The notes: generated by a model not told the origin, from the letters alone. A DNA stretch of 50,534 nt from an uncultured Dorea sp. (GCA_910579335.1 CAJTUQ010000008.1:1-50534); one strand, 5' to 3'. Positions 8,213 to 17,754 are shown, counted from the first letter of the stretch. Program-made: numbers and translations.

Positions 8213-9127
8213 ATGAAATTACAGGAAGACGGCAGACAGCTGTTAAGCGAGAGCTCTACAGTATATGGACAATCGGAATATATCGGAATACATGCTCTCT
8301 CGGAGGTGGTTAATTCTCTTTTGGCATCCGGTGCGGCAAGTATGGGCGTGGAGGTAAGAATTACGTATCCTCCCCGTGCGGACAAGTCTCTCATTTATTT
8401 GATGAAAAAGATGATAAAAAAGGAATGCTGCAAAAGAGGGATTTTACTCTTAAAAATACAGGATTTTGAGATTCCGCTGATCTGCGTTCCTTCCGCTACG
8501 GTTAATGGTATTTCTATGTCGTCCGGACAAGACGCCCGAAATCTATGTACAGGGCATATCTACGGCGATAGGAAGGGTCGGAAAGGTACTATAGGGGAAG
8601 ATATCGTTCTGAGTAAATGGGTTGGCATGGAGGGAATGCTTTTAGCGGCCAGAGAGAGGATGGATGCGCTGACAGAGCGTTTTACTCCTGCGTTTATCCG
8701 GCGGATTCTGTCATATGAAAAAGAATTGTTTGCAGGCAGGGAACTGGAAATAGCGAAAGATATGGGAGCGACCGCCCTGCGCCAGATTACGCAGGGCGGA
8801 ATTTTTGCAGCGCTATGGAATCTGTCAAAGGAGCTGGGCGCCGGGCTTGAATTGGATATGAGCCGGTTTTCGATTCTTCAGGAAACGGTGGAGGTTTGTG
8901 AGTATTTCCGCCTCAATCCCTATCAGCTTACTTCAGCGGGGAGCTTTTTGCTTGTGGCCAACGACGGGGAGGCGCTCTCGGAGACGCTTTTGAGAGAGGG
9001 TATTATGGCGTCTGTCATTGGAAGAATAACGGACGGACAGGGAAAGTTTATAAAAAACGGAGAAGACGTGCGCTGTATTGATCGTCCGGCTCCGGATGAA
9101 ATATGGAAATTGTTCACTGAGAAATAG
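8213..9127 (+). CDS. AIR synthase-related (PurM/HypE-like) protein
   Basis: A 304-residue protein of the PurM/ThiL/HypE/SelD fold. An N-terminal half holds the glycine/serine-rich ATP-site region (PSATVNGISMSSGQDARN), and a C-terminal half contains the glycine-rich motif DMGATALRQITQGGIFAALW. It may act in hydrogenase or other cofactor maturation. However, the HypE C-terminal cysteine motif (PRIC) is missing, as the protein ends EIWKLFTEK, and no other hyp gene is near. It is thus not a canonical HypE. The start at 8213 has AGGAAAG directly after the vanW stop; an upstream in-frame ATG at 8171 would overlap vanW. The trmL start lies about 17 bases downstream. Confidence 0.75.
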   Translation: MKLQEDGRQLLSESSTVYGQSEYIGIHALSEVVNSLLASGAASMGVEVRITYPPRADKSLIYLMKKMIKKECCKRGILLLKIQDFEIPLICVPSATVNGISMSSGQDARNLCTGHIYGDRKGRKGTIGEDIVLSKWVGMEGMLLAARERMDALTERFTPAFIRRILSYEKELFAGRELEIAKDMGATALRQITQGGIFAALWNLSKELGAGLELDMSRFSILQETVEVCEYFRLNPYQLTSAGSFLLVANDGEALSETLLREGIMASVIGRITDGQGKFIKNGEDVRCIDRPAPDEIWKLFTEK

Positions 9128-9143
9128 TTTGGAGAGACAGGAT

Positions 9144-9650
9144 ATGATGAACATTGTACTATTAGAGCCGGAGATTCCGGCAAATACAGGGAATATCGGG
9201 CGTACCTGCGTGGCGGCGGACGCAAGGCTCCATCTTATAGAGCCTCTTGGCTTCAGGCTGGACGAGAAAAGCCTAAAGCGCGCAGGGATGGATTACTGGA
9301 ATCAGCTGGATGTTACTACATATATTGATTATAACGACTTTTTAAACAGGAATCCTGGGGCAAGGATATACATGGCTACGACAAAGGCGCAAAAAGTTTA
9401 TACAGAGGTCTCTTATGAGCCGGATTGTTATATTATGTTCGGGAAGGAAAGTGCGGGCATACCGGAGGAAATCCTGGTCAATCATAAGGAAAACTGTATC
9501 CGCATACCGATGGCGGGGCAGATACGTTCTTTGAATCTCGGAAATTCTGTAGCAGTGGTATTATACGAAGCTCTCAGGCAGAACGGCTTTGAAGGCATGA
9601 ATCAAAAAGGAGCGCTTCATCGTCTGGAATGGCAGATGCAGCCAGAATAA
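9144..9650 (+). CDS. trmL: tRNA (cytidine(34)-2'-O)-methyltransferase
   Basis: A SPOUT-class methyltransferase of 168 residues that methylates the 2'-hydroxyl of the wobble base of certain leucine tRNAs using S-adenosylmethionine. Hallmarks are the start NIVLLEPEIPANTGNIGRTC, the motif FGKESAGIPEEIL, and the trefoil-knot motif IPMAGQIRSLNLGNSVAV. The length matches the family. ATG at 9144 or at 9147 could be used; GGAGAG at 9131 suits either. It is the last gene of the vanW operon. The following gap (9651-9793) holds only the V-ATPase promoter and no strong terminator. Confidence 0.92.
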   Translation: MMNIVLLEPEIPANTGNIGRTCVAADARLHLIEPLGFRLDEKSLKRAGMDYWNQLDVTTYIDYNDFLNRNPGARIYMATTKAQKVYTEVSYEPDCYIMFGKESAGIPEEILVNHKENCIRIPMAGQIRSLNLGNSVAVVLYEALRQNGFEGMNQKGALHRLEWQMQPE

Positions 9651-9717
9651 TTTTTAGATAATATGTATATTTTAAACATAATGTGTACCGTAAAAGTGTA
9701 AAATTACAATAAATTGG

Positions 9718-9746
9718 TAGACTTTCGGATAAAATAATATTATAAT
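9718..9746 (+). promoter_or_regulatory. Predicted sigma-A promoter of the V-ATPase operon
   Basis: TAGACT (9718-9723) and a perfect TATAAT (9741-9746) are separated by 17 bases. The first gene of the operon starts about 48 bases downstream. Confidence 0.6.
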
Positions 9747-9793
9747 CAAAAATGCAGGAAAGGTTTTAGGCGAAAAAGAGAGGTGGTGAGTCA

Positions 9794-10102
9794 ATGGTAG
9801 AAGAAACCATTAAGACCATCAAGGAGACGGAAAATGAGGCTGAGAGGATAATAAAGGAAGCAGCCGAGGCAAGTACCGAAATCCTTGAAAAGGCTGCTGC
9901 AAATGCAGGAGAAATCAGACGGCAGGCTGAGATGGATGCGAAAGCAAAAGCAGATGCTGATATGAGGGCAGCAAATGAAATTGAGGAGAAATCTATTTCT
10001 GATGCATTGGCTAAAGTGGAGAGGGAGATAGAGTCCTTGAGAACAGCTGCACAATCAAAGGAAGAAGAGGCGATAGCTTCTGTGATTGCAGAATTAATTT
10101 AG
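9794..10102 (+). CDS. V-type ATPase peripheral-stalk subunit G/H
   Basis: A 102-residue coiled-coil protein rich in Ala, Glu and Lys (for example IIKEAAEASTEILEKAAANAG), with no membrane segment. Its place at the head of the operon and its composition match the stalk subunit called AhaH, NtpF or subunit G. It pairs with subunit E to form the peripheral stalk that links subunit I to the catalytic head. Ribosome site AGAGGTGG lies ahead of the start. The next gene follows after 25 bases. Confidence 0.8.
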   Translation: MVEETIKTIKETENEAERIIKEAAEASTEILEKAAANAGEIRRQAEMDAKAKADADMRAANEIEEKSISDALAKVEREIESLRTAAQSKEEEAIASVIAELI

Positions 10103-10127
10103 AATAAGGTAAAGGAGGGATACGGCT

Positions 10128-12146
10128 ATGGCAGTATTGCAGATGCAAAGAATTAGTATCTGCGCGCTAAAGCGAGACCGTAAGGCCATCTTGGAAAACC
10201 TTCAGTCAATGGGTATCATAGAGATGAATCCGATTGCCGATGACGATGGATTTCAAAAGATGGACACACAGAATGCCAGAGTTGGTTTTGAAAAGAAAGC
10301 CCAGCTTTCTGAAAACGCACTGGCGATTCTTGAATCTTACGCTCCCCAGAAGCAGTCACTGCTGTCTAGTCTCGAAGGAAAAGCGCTGATAGGGCAGAAA
10401 AAGTTTGACAATGCAGTTGCGGCGAAAGAGACAATAATCGCAAAGGCAGACATGCTTGTTGCGCTGAATAAAGAGATAGCAGAGAATAAGGCGAACATTC
10501 TGAAATTATCAAATCAGATAGAGTCGTTAAGCCCGTGGCTTGGTTTGGACGTACCGATGAACTATACAGGTACAGACAAAGTAGCAATGCTTTTGGGAAC
10601 GATGGCCGTCGACACGACGCTGGATGCGGTCTACGCTAAGATTGCTACGAGTGCCCAGAAAGTGGACGCTGTTGATGTGGAAATCATCCAGACCGACAAA
10701 GATGCGACTTATCTGGTTGTTTTTTGTCTGAGGGAAGATGCGGCAGCAGTAGAAGAAGCTTTGAGGGCAGGAGGCTTTGCGAGGCCTTCGCAGGTCGTGG
10801 ACAAAGTGCCTGCGAAGAAGAAAGCGGAGCTTGAAGCAGAGATTGAAAAACTGAATAACGAAATCGTTAAAAAAGAGGAAGAGATTCGGACGATGGCTTC
10901 GTGCAGGGAAGAATTAAAGATTATAGGAGATTATTTCCGCATGAGGGCAGACAAGTATGAAATTCTCGGAACTCTTCCACAATCCCAGAGAACCTTTGTT
11001 GTGAGCGGCTATATTCCTGTAAAAGCCGTAGATGCAGTGAAAAAGGCTATTGGTGAAGTTTATGACTGTGTCATTGATGTTGAAGATTTAAAAGAAGATG
11101 AAGAAGCGCCTACGATCTTAAAGAACAACGGATTTTCGTCCAGCATGGAAGGTGTGCTTGAATCTTACGGACTTCCGCACAAGGGAGAATTTGACCCGAC
11201 GACGATTATGTCGTTTTTCTATGTATTTTTCTTTGGAATGATGCTGTCGGATGCGGCATATGGCGCAATTATTGCTGTTGCGTGCTTTGTTGTGCTCAAG
11301 AAGTATCCGAGAATGGGCGAGAGTATGCATAAGTCTCTTAAAATGTTTATGTTCTGCGGTGTTTCCACCCTTGTGTGGGGAATATTGTTTGGCGGATATT
11401 TTGGAAATGTGGTGGATATCGTGTCAGGAACATTTTTTGGAAAGACGGTTACCGTGCCGGCGCTCTGGTTCGTACCGCTGAATGACCCGATGAGGCTGTT
11501 GGTCTACTCCCTTGCATTTGGAGTCGTGCATCTGTTTGTGGGACTTGGAATTAAAGGTTATATGCTCCTTAAGGACGGCAGGCCGCTTGACTTTTTCTGT
11601 GATGTCGTATTGTGGTATGCGTTTTTGATTGGACTGCTTTTGATGTTGATTCCAACAGATATTTTTGCCTCTATTGCACAGGCAAAGATTACATTCCCGC
11701 CATTTCTTAATATGCTGGCTAAGGCTCTTGCAATTATCGGAGTAGCGGGACTTGTGCTGATGTCCGGGCGTGACAGTAAAAATCCGGCGCTTCGGATAGC
11801 GTTAGGTGCATACGACGTGTACAACATTACCGGATGGCTGAGTGACGTATTGTCGTACTCACGTCTTTTGGCGCTGGGGCTTGCGACGGGTGTTATCGCA
11901 TCCGTAGTCAATCAGATGGGAAGCATGTTCGGAAAAGGCATTGTAGGAATTATTGGATTTTTAATTGTATTTATTGTCGGGCATACGCTGAATCTGGCAA
12001 TTAACCTGCTTGGTGCGTATGTTCATACAAACCGTCTGCAGTTTGTAGAATTTTTCGGGAAATTCTATGAGGGCGGAGGAAAACCATTTGAACCATTTAA
12101 ATCAGATACAAAATATGTAGATATTAAGGAGGAGACTTTATCATGA
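10128..12146 (+). CDS. ntpI: V-type ATPase membrane subunit I (a-subunit)
   Basis: A 672-residue stator subunit that carries the ion half-channels. Residues 1-340 are cytoplasmic and helical, including a long coiled coil (EAEIEKLNNEIVKKEEEIRTM) that contacts the stalks. The C-terminal half has about seven or eight membrane helices. The stretch YNITGWLSDVLSYSRLLALGLATGVIA contains the essential arginine that faces the rotor ring. AAAGGAGGG precedes the start. The stop overlaps the ntpK start by four bases, so the pair is translationally coupled. Confidence 0.93.
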   Translation: MAVLQMQRISICALKRDRKAILENLQSMGIIEMNPIADDDGFQKMDTQNARVGFEKKAQLSENALAILESYAPQKQSLLSSLEGKALIGQKKFDNAVAAKETIIAKADMLVALNKEIAENKANILKLSNQIESLSPWLGLDVPMNYTGTDKVAMLLGTMAVDTTLDAVYAKIATSAQKVDAVDVEIIQTDKDATYLVVFCLREDAAAVEEALRAGGFARPSQVVDKVPAKKKAELEAEIEKLNNEIVKKEEEIRTMASCREELKIIGDYFRMRADKYEILGTLPQSQRTFVVSGYIPVKAVDAVKKAIGEVYDCVIDVEDLKEDEEAPTILKNNGFSSSMEGVLESYGLPHKGEFDPTTIMSFFYVFFFGMMLSDAAYGAIIAVACFVVLKKYPRMGESMHKSLKMFMFCGVSTLVWGILFGGYFGNVVDIVSGTFFGKTVTVPALWFVPLNDPMRLLVYSLAFGVVHLFVGLGIKGYMLLKDGRPLDFFCDVVLWYAFLIGLLLMLIPTDIFASIAQAKITFPPFLNMLAKALAIIGVAGLVLMSGRDSKNPALRIALGAYDVYNITGWLSDVLSYSRLLALGLATGVIASVVNQMGSMFGKGIVGIIGFLIVFIVGHTLNLAINLLGAYVHTNRLQFVEFFGKFYEGGGKPFEPFKSDTKYVDIKEETLS

Positions 12147-12628
12147 GTATTTGGAGTAATTTAGGACTTGTATATGCGTTACTTGGCGCAGCAGTTGCTG
12201 TATTTCTTGCAGGAGCCGGATCAGCGATCGGCGTAGGTATTGCCGGACAGGCAGCAGCGGGAGTTGTAACAGAGGACCCAAGCAAATTTGCAAAGGTACT
12301 TATTATGCAGCTTCTTCCAGGTACACAGGGAATTTACGGCTTGCTTGTCGGATTCATTACATTGTCTAAGGTAGGACTTTTAGGCGGAGGCGCAGCAGCA
12401 CTCGACCCGCAGACAGGACTTTTGATTCTTGCCGCTTGTATGCCGATTGGTATCGTAGGACTTATTTCCGGTAAATATCAGGGAATGACGTCTGCAGCGT
12501 CTATCGGTATCGTAGCAAAGAAACCGGATCAGTTTGGTAAGGCTATGCTGTTCCCGGCGATGGTTGAGACATATGCGATTTTGGCACTTCTGATTTCTAT
12601 TTTGGCAGTTAATGCAGTTCAGATTTAA
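12143..12628 (+). CDS. ntpK: V-type ATPase rotor-ring proteolipid subunit K, Na+-type site
   Basis: A 161-residue, four-helix proteolipid formed from two fused hairpins; copies assemble into the rotor ring. Compared from memory with Enterococcus hirae NtpK, every Na+ ligand is present: Leu58, Thr61 and Gln62 in QLLPGTQGIYG, Tyr65, Gln113 in SGKYQG, and the carboxylate Glu142 in AMVETYAIL. Only the second hairpin bears the carboxylate, as in V-type rings. This supports Na+ rather than H+ coupling. The start overlaps the end of ntpI by four bases, with AAGGAGGAG upstream. Confidence 0.93.
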   Translation: MSIWSNLGLVYALLGAAVAVFLAGAGSAIGVGIAGQAAAGVVTEDPSKFAKVLIMQLLPGTQGIYGLLVGFITLSKVGLLGGGAAALDPQTGLLILAACMPIGIVGLISGKYQGMTSAASIGIVAKKPDQFGKAMLFPAMVETYAILALLISILAVNAVQI

Positions 12629-12685
12629 AAAATGGAAACGTTCGAAAAGAACTTTACTAAGATTTAATATAAGGAGTGCAAGACC

Positions 12686-13279
12686 ATGACTGGATTAGAA
12701 AAAATGAAAAGCCAGATATTGGATGAGGCCAGAGCTGCAGCCGAGAGCAAGATTTCTGCGGCGCAGGCGGAGGCTGACAAGATTCTTGCAGAGGCGCAGG
12801 CAGAGGCAGAAAATTGTAAGAGCAGTATCTTCCAAAAGTCTGAGAGAGCGATTGCCAGCTATAAAGAACGGGTGGCATCCTCAAATGACCTTCAGAGGAG
12901 GACGAAACTTCTTGCTGCGAAGCAGGAAATGATTGCCCAGGTTTTAGATAAGGCATACGTCTCTCTTGAAAGTATGGGGAGAAGAGAGTATTTTGACATG
13001 CTTCTCAAAATGCTTGAAAAGTATGCACAGCCGCAAGACGGTGAGATTTTCTTTTCACCTGCGGATCTTGCTAAATTGCCGGAGGGCTTTGCAGACAGGA
13101 TAGAGGAAACTGCAAAAGGAAGAGGCGGAAGCCTTAAGATATCCAAAGAAGGCAGAAATATTGAAAACGGATTCATTCTTGCCTATGGCGGTATTGAAGA
13201 AAACTGTACATTAAGGGCAATGTTTGATGCAAAAAGAGATGAGTTATCTGACAAAGTTCATCGTATATTATTTTTGTAG
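12686..13279 (+). CDS. ntpE: V-type ATPase peripheral-stalk subunit E
   Basis: A soluble 197-residue stalk subunit. The N-terminal 100 residues are a long Ala/Glu/Lys helix (EARAAAESKISAAQAEADK) that pairs with subunit G/H. The C-terminal globular part (near KEGRNIENGFILAYGGIEEN) contacts the catalytic head. The start has AAGGAG nine bases upstream. It lies 57 bases after ntpK and 20 bases before ntpC. Confidence 0.9.
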   Translation: MTGLEKMKSQILDEARAAAESKISAAQAEADKILAEAQAEAENCKSSIFQKSERAIASYKERVASSNDLQRRTKLLAAKQEMIAQVLDKAYVSLESMGRREYFDMLLKMLEKYAQPQDGEIFFSPADLAKLPEGFADRIEETAKGRGGSLKISKEGRNIENGFILAYGGIEENCTLRAMFDAKRDELSDKVHRILFL

Positions 13280-13299
13280 TGCAAAGTAGGAGGAGTTAC

Positions 13300-14268
13300 A
13301 TGAGTGAACAGTATACTTACGCGGTTGCACGCATACGGGCTTTGGAGGTTTCGTTGTTTTCCAATAGCACCATTGACCAGTTGATTGCATGCCAGAGTTA
13401 TGAGCAGTGCCTGCAGTTCCTGGAAGAGAAGGGTTGGGGGGACAATGAGACGTCAGGTAATGCAGAAGCAATGTTGACCAGAGAAGAAGAGAAAATCTGG
13501 GAGGTTGTGAAAGAGCTTTCTATAGATATGAAAAATTTTGACGTTCTTTCCTACCCAAAGCTTTATCATAACCTTAAGGCTGCAATTAAAGAAGTGTGTA
13601 CAGAGGAAAAGAACAGGCATATTTTCTATGAAGATGTGTCTATTCCGGGAAGCGTCATGCTTGAGCTCGTTCGTGAGCGCGACTTTGGAAAGCTTCCGAA
13701 CCACATGCAGCATGCAGCGCAGGAAGCGTTTGAGACACTTCTTCATACAAGGGACGGTCAATTGTGCGATGTGATTATCGACAGGGCAGCGCTTGACGCT
13801 ATCTATCAGGCAGGGAAGGTATCGGAAGTGAGCATTATCCGGGATTATGCCGAGTCCACTGTGGCGGTGGCGGATATCAAGATTGCCGTCAGGTCGCAAA
13901 AAACCGCAAAATCAATAGAATTTATGAAGCGGGCGATGGCTGAGTGCAGCAGTGTAAATGTAGACCAGCTTTCGAAGGCTGCGCTTGCAGGAGCAGATGC
14001 AATCAGTGAATATCTGCTTGGCACCGCATACGCGGAAGGGGCGGAGGCTTTAAGGAGGTCCCCGTCTGCATTTGAGAGATGGTGTGATAACCGCATTATC
14101 CAGACAATAAGTCCGCAGAAATATAATGCATTTACGATAGGCCCTGTAATTGCCTATGTAATAGCAAGACAGAACGAAATAAAAACGGTAAGAATCATAC
14201 TTTCCGGTAAACAGAATGAACTGCCGGATGATTCTATCCGGGAAAGGGTAAGGGAGATGTATGTATAA
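13300..14268 (+). CDS. ntpC: V-type ATPase subunit C (d-type rotor adaptor)
   Basis: A 322-residue helical protein that sits as a funnel between the central shaft and the proteolipid ring. The start YTYAVARIRALEVSLFS and the repeated YHNLKAAIK-type helices match the family. ATG at 13300 is chosen because AGGAGG lies at 13288-13293; an upstream in-frame ATG at 13279 overlaps the ntpE stop and lacks a site. The end overlaps the next gene by eight bases. Confidence 0.9.
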   Translation: MSEQYTYAVARIRALEVSLFSNSTIDQLIACQSYEQCLQFLEEKGWGDNETSGNAEAMLTREEEKIWEVVKELSIDMKNFDVLSYPKLYHNLKAAIKEVCTEEKNRHIFYEDVSIPGSVMLELVRERDFGKLPNHMQHAAQEAFETLLHTRDGQLCDVIIDRAALDAIYQAGKVSEVSIIRDYAESTVAVADIKIAVRSQKTAKSIEFMKRAMAECSSVNVDQLSKAALAGADAISEYLLGTAYAEGAEALRRSPSAFERWCDNRIIQTISPQKYNAFTIGPVIAYVIARQNEIKTVRIILSGKQNELPDDSIRERVREMYV

Positions 14269-14581
14269 GATTGCAGTATTGGGCGATTATGACAGTATCT
14301 ATGGCTTTGCAACGCTGGGTCTTGACACATTCCCGGTAAGTACCCGTGAAGAAGCTACAGAAGAGCTTGCGAAGCTGGCAGGCGGCGGATATGGGATTAT
14401 CTATATTACAGAGGTCTGGGCAGCAGAGCTAAAACATGAGATTTCGAGGTATCAGGAGCAGCTTACACCGGCAATTATCCAGATTCCGGGTATTTCAGGC
14501 AACACCGGAGCGGGAATTGCAGGAGTTAAGAAGTCGGTTGAGGTTGCGGTTGGTTCCGATATCTTGTTCAGTAACCAGTAA
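14261..14581 (+). CDS. ntpG: V-type ATPase central-shaft subunit F
   Basis: A 106-residue Rossmann-like protein that binds subunit D in the rotor shaft. It begins YKIAVLGDYDSIYGFATLGLD, typical of the family, and later has the motif IIYITEVWA. Its start lies within the last codons of ntpC. It is immediately followed by a strong AGGAGG for subunit A. Confidence 0.88.
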   Translation: MYKIAVLGDYDSIYGFATLGLDTFPVSTREEATEELAKLAGGGYGIIYITEVWAAELKHEISRYQEQLTPAIIQIPGISGNTGAGIAGVKKSVEVAVGSDILFSNQ

Positions 14582-14599
14582 GGAGGTTTATTCGTCCAA

Positions 14600-16369
14600 A
14601 TGAATAGTACAGGTACGATTAAAAAAGTAGCAGGACCATTGGTTATCGCATCCGGAATGCGGGATGCCAATATGTCCGACGTTGTACGTGTTAGTAAACA
14701 GCGTCTAATCGGAGAGATTATTGAGATGCACGGAGATGAGGCATCCATCCAGGTATATGAGGAGACGTCAGGACTTGGACCCGGCGAGCCGGTGGAGTCT
14801 ACGGGGGCGCCTATGTCTGTTGAACTGGGGCCTGGTCTTATCACAAGCATTTATGACGGTATTCAGCGTCCGCTTGATGATATTATGAAGATTTCCGGGA
14901 ACAACTTACAGCGCGGTGTTGAGGTTGCTTCCCTGAAGAGAGATAAGAAATGGGAGTTTGTTCCGGCAGTGAAAGCCGGTGAAGATGTAGTGGCCGGCGA
15001 TGTGCTTGGAACCGTTCAGGAGACGGCCGTTGTCACACAGAAGATTATGGTGCCTTACGGAGTGGAAGGTACTGTAAAAGAGATTAAAGCAGGAGAATTT
15101 ACCGTAGAAGAGACGGTAGCAGTAATTGCGGCAAAAGACGGAGACAAAGAGCTTACAATGATGCAGAGATGGCCGGTTCGAAAAGGACGTCCCTATGTGA
15201 AAAAGCTTCCGCTTGATGCACCGCTTGTTACAGGACAGCGTGTTGTCGATACATTTTTCCCGATTGCAAAGGGTGGTGTTGCGGCTGTTCCAGGACCGTT
15301 TGGAAGCGGTAAGACGGTTATCCAGCATCAGCTTGCAAAGTGGGCTGAGGCTGATATTGTAGTATATATCGGATGCGGTGAGCGTGGAAATGAGATGACG
15401 GACGTTCTTAATGAGTTTCCGGAGCTGAAGGATCCGAAGACGGGCCGTTCTCTTATGGAAAGGACAGTGTTGATTGCCAATACGTCAGATATGCCTTTTG
15501 CGGCTCGTGAAGCATCTATTTATACAGGTATTACGATTGCAGAGTATTTCCGTGATATGGGATATTCCGTAGCGTTGATGGCGGATTCCACGTCCCGATG
15601 GGCAGAGGCGCTCCGTGAGATGTCAGGACGTCTTGAGGAGATGCCGGGTGAGGAGGGTTATCCCGCATACCTTGGTTCTCGTCTTGCAGAGTTCTATGAG
15701 AGGGCAGGACGTGTGATTTCTCTTGGAAAAGATGGAAGAGAAGGAGCGCTTTCCGTTATCGGAGCCGTATCTCCTCCGGGTGGTGATACTTCTGAACCGG
15801 TATCTCAGGCGACGCTTCGTATTGTAAAGGTATTCTGGGGACTTGATGCGGCGCTTGCATACAAGAGGCATTTCCCGGCCATCAACTGGCTGACGAGTTA
15901 TTCTTTGTATCTTGATAATATGCATGATTGGTTTAACAGCACAGTTGCAGAGGACTGGATGGAGGATCGCCAGAAAATGATGAGCCTTCTGACAGAGGAA
16001 GCAGCCCTGGAAGAAATCGTGCAGATGGTAGGTATGGATGCGCTTTCACCGGGAGACCGCCTGAAAATGGAGGCGGCAAGGTCTATCCGCGAGGACTTCC
16101 TGCACCAGAATTCATTCCATGAGGTAGATACCTATACGCCGCTGCGCAAGCAGTATCTGATGATGAAACTTGTGCTTGCCTTCTACGAGCAGGCAACAGA
16201 GGCGCTCAATAAGGGAGCATCCATGAAAGAACTGCTTGTTATGAATGTAAGAGAGAGAATCGGCCGTTACAAATATACGACAGCCGAGAACATTGAGGCA
16301 GAATATGAAAAAATTATGAATGAATTAGGCGCAGAGATTGCTAATACATTCGGGAAGGAGGACTTCTAA
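14600..16369 (+). CDS. ntpA: V-type ATPase catalytic subunit A
   Basis: The 589-residue catalytic ATPase subunit, three copies per complex alternating with B. The Walker A loop GPFGSGKTV lies near residues 232-240, and the Walker B region is in SVALMADSTSRWAEALRE. The non-homologous insert typical of A subunits lies between about residues 115 and 185. AGGAGG (14581-14586) stands 13 bases from the ATG, slightly farther than usual. Its stop shares one base with the ntpB start, keeping A and B translation coupled and equal. Confidence 0.96.
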   Translation: MNSTGTIKKVAGPLVIASGMRDANMSDVVRVSKQRLIGEIIEMHGDEASIQVYEETSGLGPGEPVESTGAPMSVELGPGLITSIYDGIQRPLDDIMKISGNNLQRGVEVASLKRDKKWEFVPAVKAGEDVVAGDVLGTVQETAVVTQKIMVPYGVEGTVKEIKAGEFTVEETVAVIAAKDGDKELTMMQRWPVRKGRPYVKKLPLDAPLVTGQRVVDTFFPIAKGGVAAVPGPFGSGKTVIQHQLAKWAEADIVVYIGCGERGNEMTDVLNEFPELKDPKTGRSLMERTVLIANTSDMPFAAREASIYTGITIAEYFRDMGYSVALMADSTSRWAEALREMSGRLEEMPGEEGYPAYLGSRLAEFYERAGRVISLGKDGREGALSVIGAVSPPGGDTSEPVSQATLRIVKVFWGLDAALAYKRHFPAINWLTSYSLYLDNMHDWFNSTVAEDWMEDRQKMMSLLTEEAALEEIVQMVGMDALSPGDRLKMEAARSIREDFLHQNSFHEVDTYTPLRKQYLMMKLVLAFYEQATEALNKGASMKELLVMNVRERIGRYKYTTAENIEAEYEKIMNELGAEIANTFGKEDF

Positions 16370-17742
16370 TGCCAAAGGAATATAGAACGATACAAGAAGT
16401 TGCCGGACCGCTGATGATGGTAAAGGGTGTAGAAGGCGTCGCATTTGACGAACTTGGAGAGATTGAGCTTGCAAGCGGTGAGAGACGGCGCTGCAAGGTG
16501 CTTGAAGTAGATGGCAGCGATGTAGTTGTACAGCTTTATGAAAATGCCGCCGGAATTAACTTAAGTAACAGCAAGGTGCGTTTTCTTGGGCGCAGTATGG
16601 AGCTTGGAGTATCCGGTGATATGCTTGGCCGGGTTTTTGACGGGCTTGGCCGTCCGATTGATGACGGACCGGAAATCCTGCCGGAAGAAAGAAGAGATAT
16701 CAACGGCCTGCCTATGAATCCGGCAGCAAGAGTATACCCGGAGGAGTTTATTCAGACAGGAGTATCGGCCATTGACGGACTGAATACGCTGGTCCGCGGG
16801 CAGAAGCTTCCTATCTTTTCCTGCTCCGGTCTGCCTCATTCACAGCTCGCCGCACAGATTGCAAGGCAGGCGAAGGTTCGGGGAACAGACGAGAATTTCG
16901 CTGTTGTGTTTGCCGCTATGGGTATTACTTTTGAAGAGTCCAACTATTTCATTGAGTCATTTAAAGAGACAGGGGCCATCGACAGGACAGTATTGTTTAT
17001 TAACCTGGCAAACGACCCGGCAGTTGAGCGTATATCAACGCCTCGTATGGCGCTTACCGCAGCGGAATATCTTGCATTTGAGAAGGATATGCACGTACTT
17101 GTAATCCTGACTGATATTACGAACTATGCAGATGCGCTCCGTGAGATTTCGGCGGCGAAGAAGGAAGTTCCCGGACGGCGCGGATATCCTGGATATATGT
17201 ATACAGACCTTGCTACTATGTATGAGAGAGCGGGACGTCAGAGAGGAAAGAACGGAAGTATTACGATGATTCCGATTTTGACGATGCCTGAGGATGATAA
17301 GACACATCCGATTCCTGACCTTACCGGCTATATCACCGAGGGACAGGTAATCTTAAGCCGTGAGTTGTACCGTAAGGGCTTACAGCCGCCGATTGACGTA
17401 TTGCCGTCGCTTTCCCGTCTGAAAGATAAAGGTATCGGTGAAGGAAAGACAAGGGCAGACCATGCGAATACGATGAATCAGCTGTTTGCGGCATATTCCC
17501 GCGGAAAAGACGCTAAGGAGCTTATGACGATCCTCGGAGAGGCAGCGTTGACAGAGATTGACCTTAAGTATGCGGAGTTTGCAGAGGCATTTGAGAAAGA
17601 ATACGTATCTCAAGGGTACAACAATGACCGTTCCATCGAAGAAACACTTTCCATCGGCTGGAAACTTTTATCCATGCTGCCGAGGGCAGAGCTGAAACGT
17701 ATCGACGACAAGTTCTTAGATGAATATTATGGAAAGCAGTAA
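16369..17742 (+). CDS. ntpB: V-type ATPase regulatory subunit B
   Basis: The 457-residue non-catalytic nucleotide-binding subunit. It lacks a Walker A lysine loop; the equivalent position reads FSCSGLPHSQLAAQIARQ, as in all B subunits. It contains LNTLVRGQKLPIF and ISTPRMALTAAEYLAFE. GGGAAGGAGG lies just upstream. It is followed by 142 bases of structured, partly GC-rich sequence before subunit D, which breaks the otherwise tight operon spacing. Confidence 0.95.
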   Translation: MPKEYRTIQEVAGPLMMVKGVEGVAFDELGEIELASGERRRCKVLEVDGSDVVVQLYENAAGINLSNSKVRFLGRSMELGVSGDMLGRVFDGLGRPIDDGPEILPEERRDINGLPMNPAARVYPEEFIQTGVSAIDGLNTLVRGQKLPIFSCSGLPHSQLAAQIARQAKVRGTDENFAVVFAAMGITFEESNYFIESFKETGAIDRTVLFINLANDPAVERISTPRMALTAAEYLAFEKDMHVLVILTDITNYADALREISAAKKEVPGRRGYPGYMYTDLATMYERAGRQRGKNGSITMIPILTMPEDDKTHPIPDLTGYITEGQVILSRELYRKGLQPPIDVLPSLSRLKDKGIGEGKTRADHANTMNQLFAAYSRGKDAKELMTILGEAALTEIDLKYAEFAEAFEKEYVSQGYNNDRSIEETLSIGWKLLSMLPRAELKRIDDKFLDEYYGKQ

Positions 17743-17754
17743 GCCATGCACAGA

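Noticed and set aside
8213..9127. Calling the gene hypE
   Set aside because: The C-terminal cysteine motif is missing and no hydrogenase maturation genes are near.
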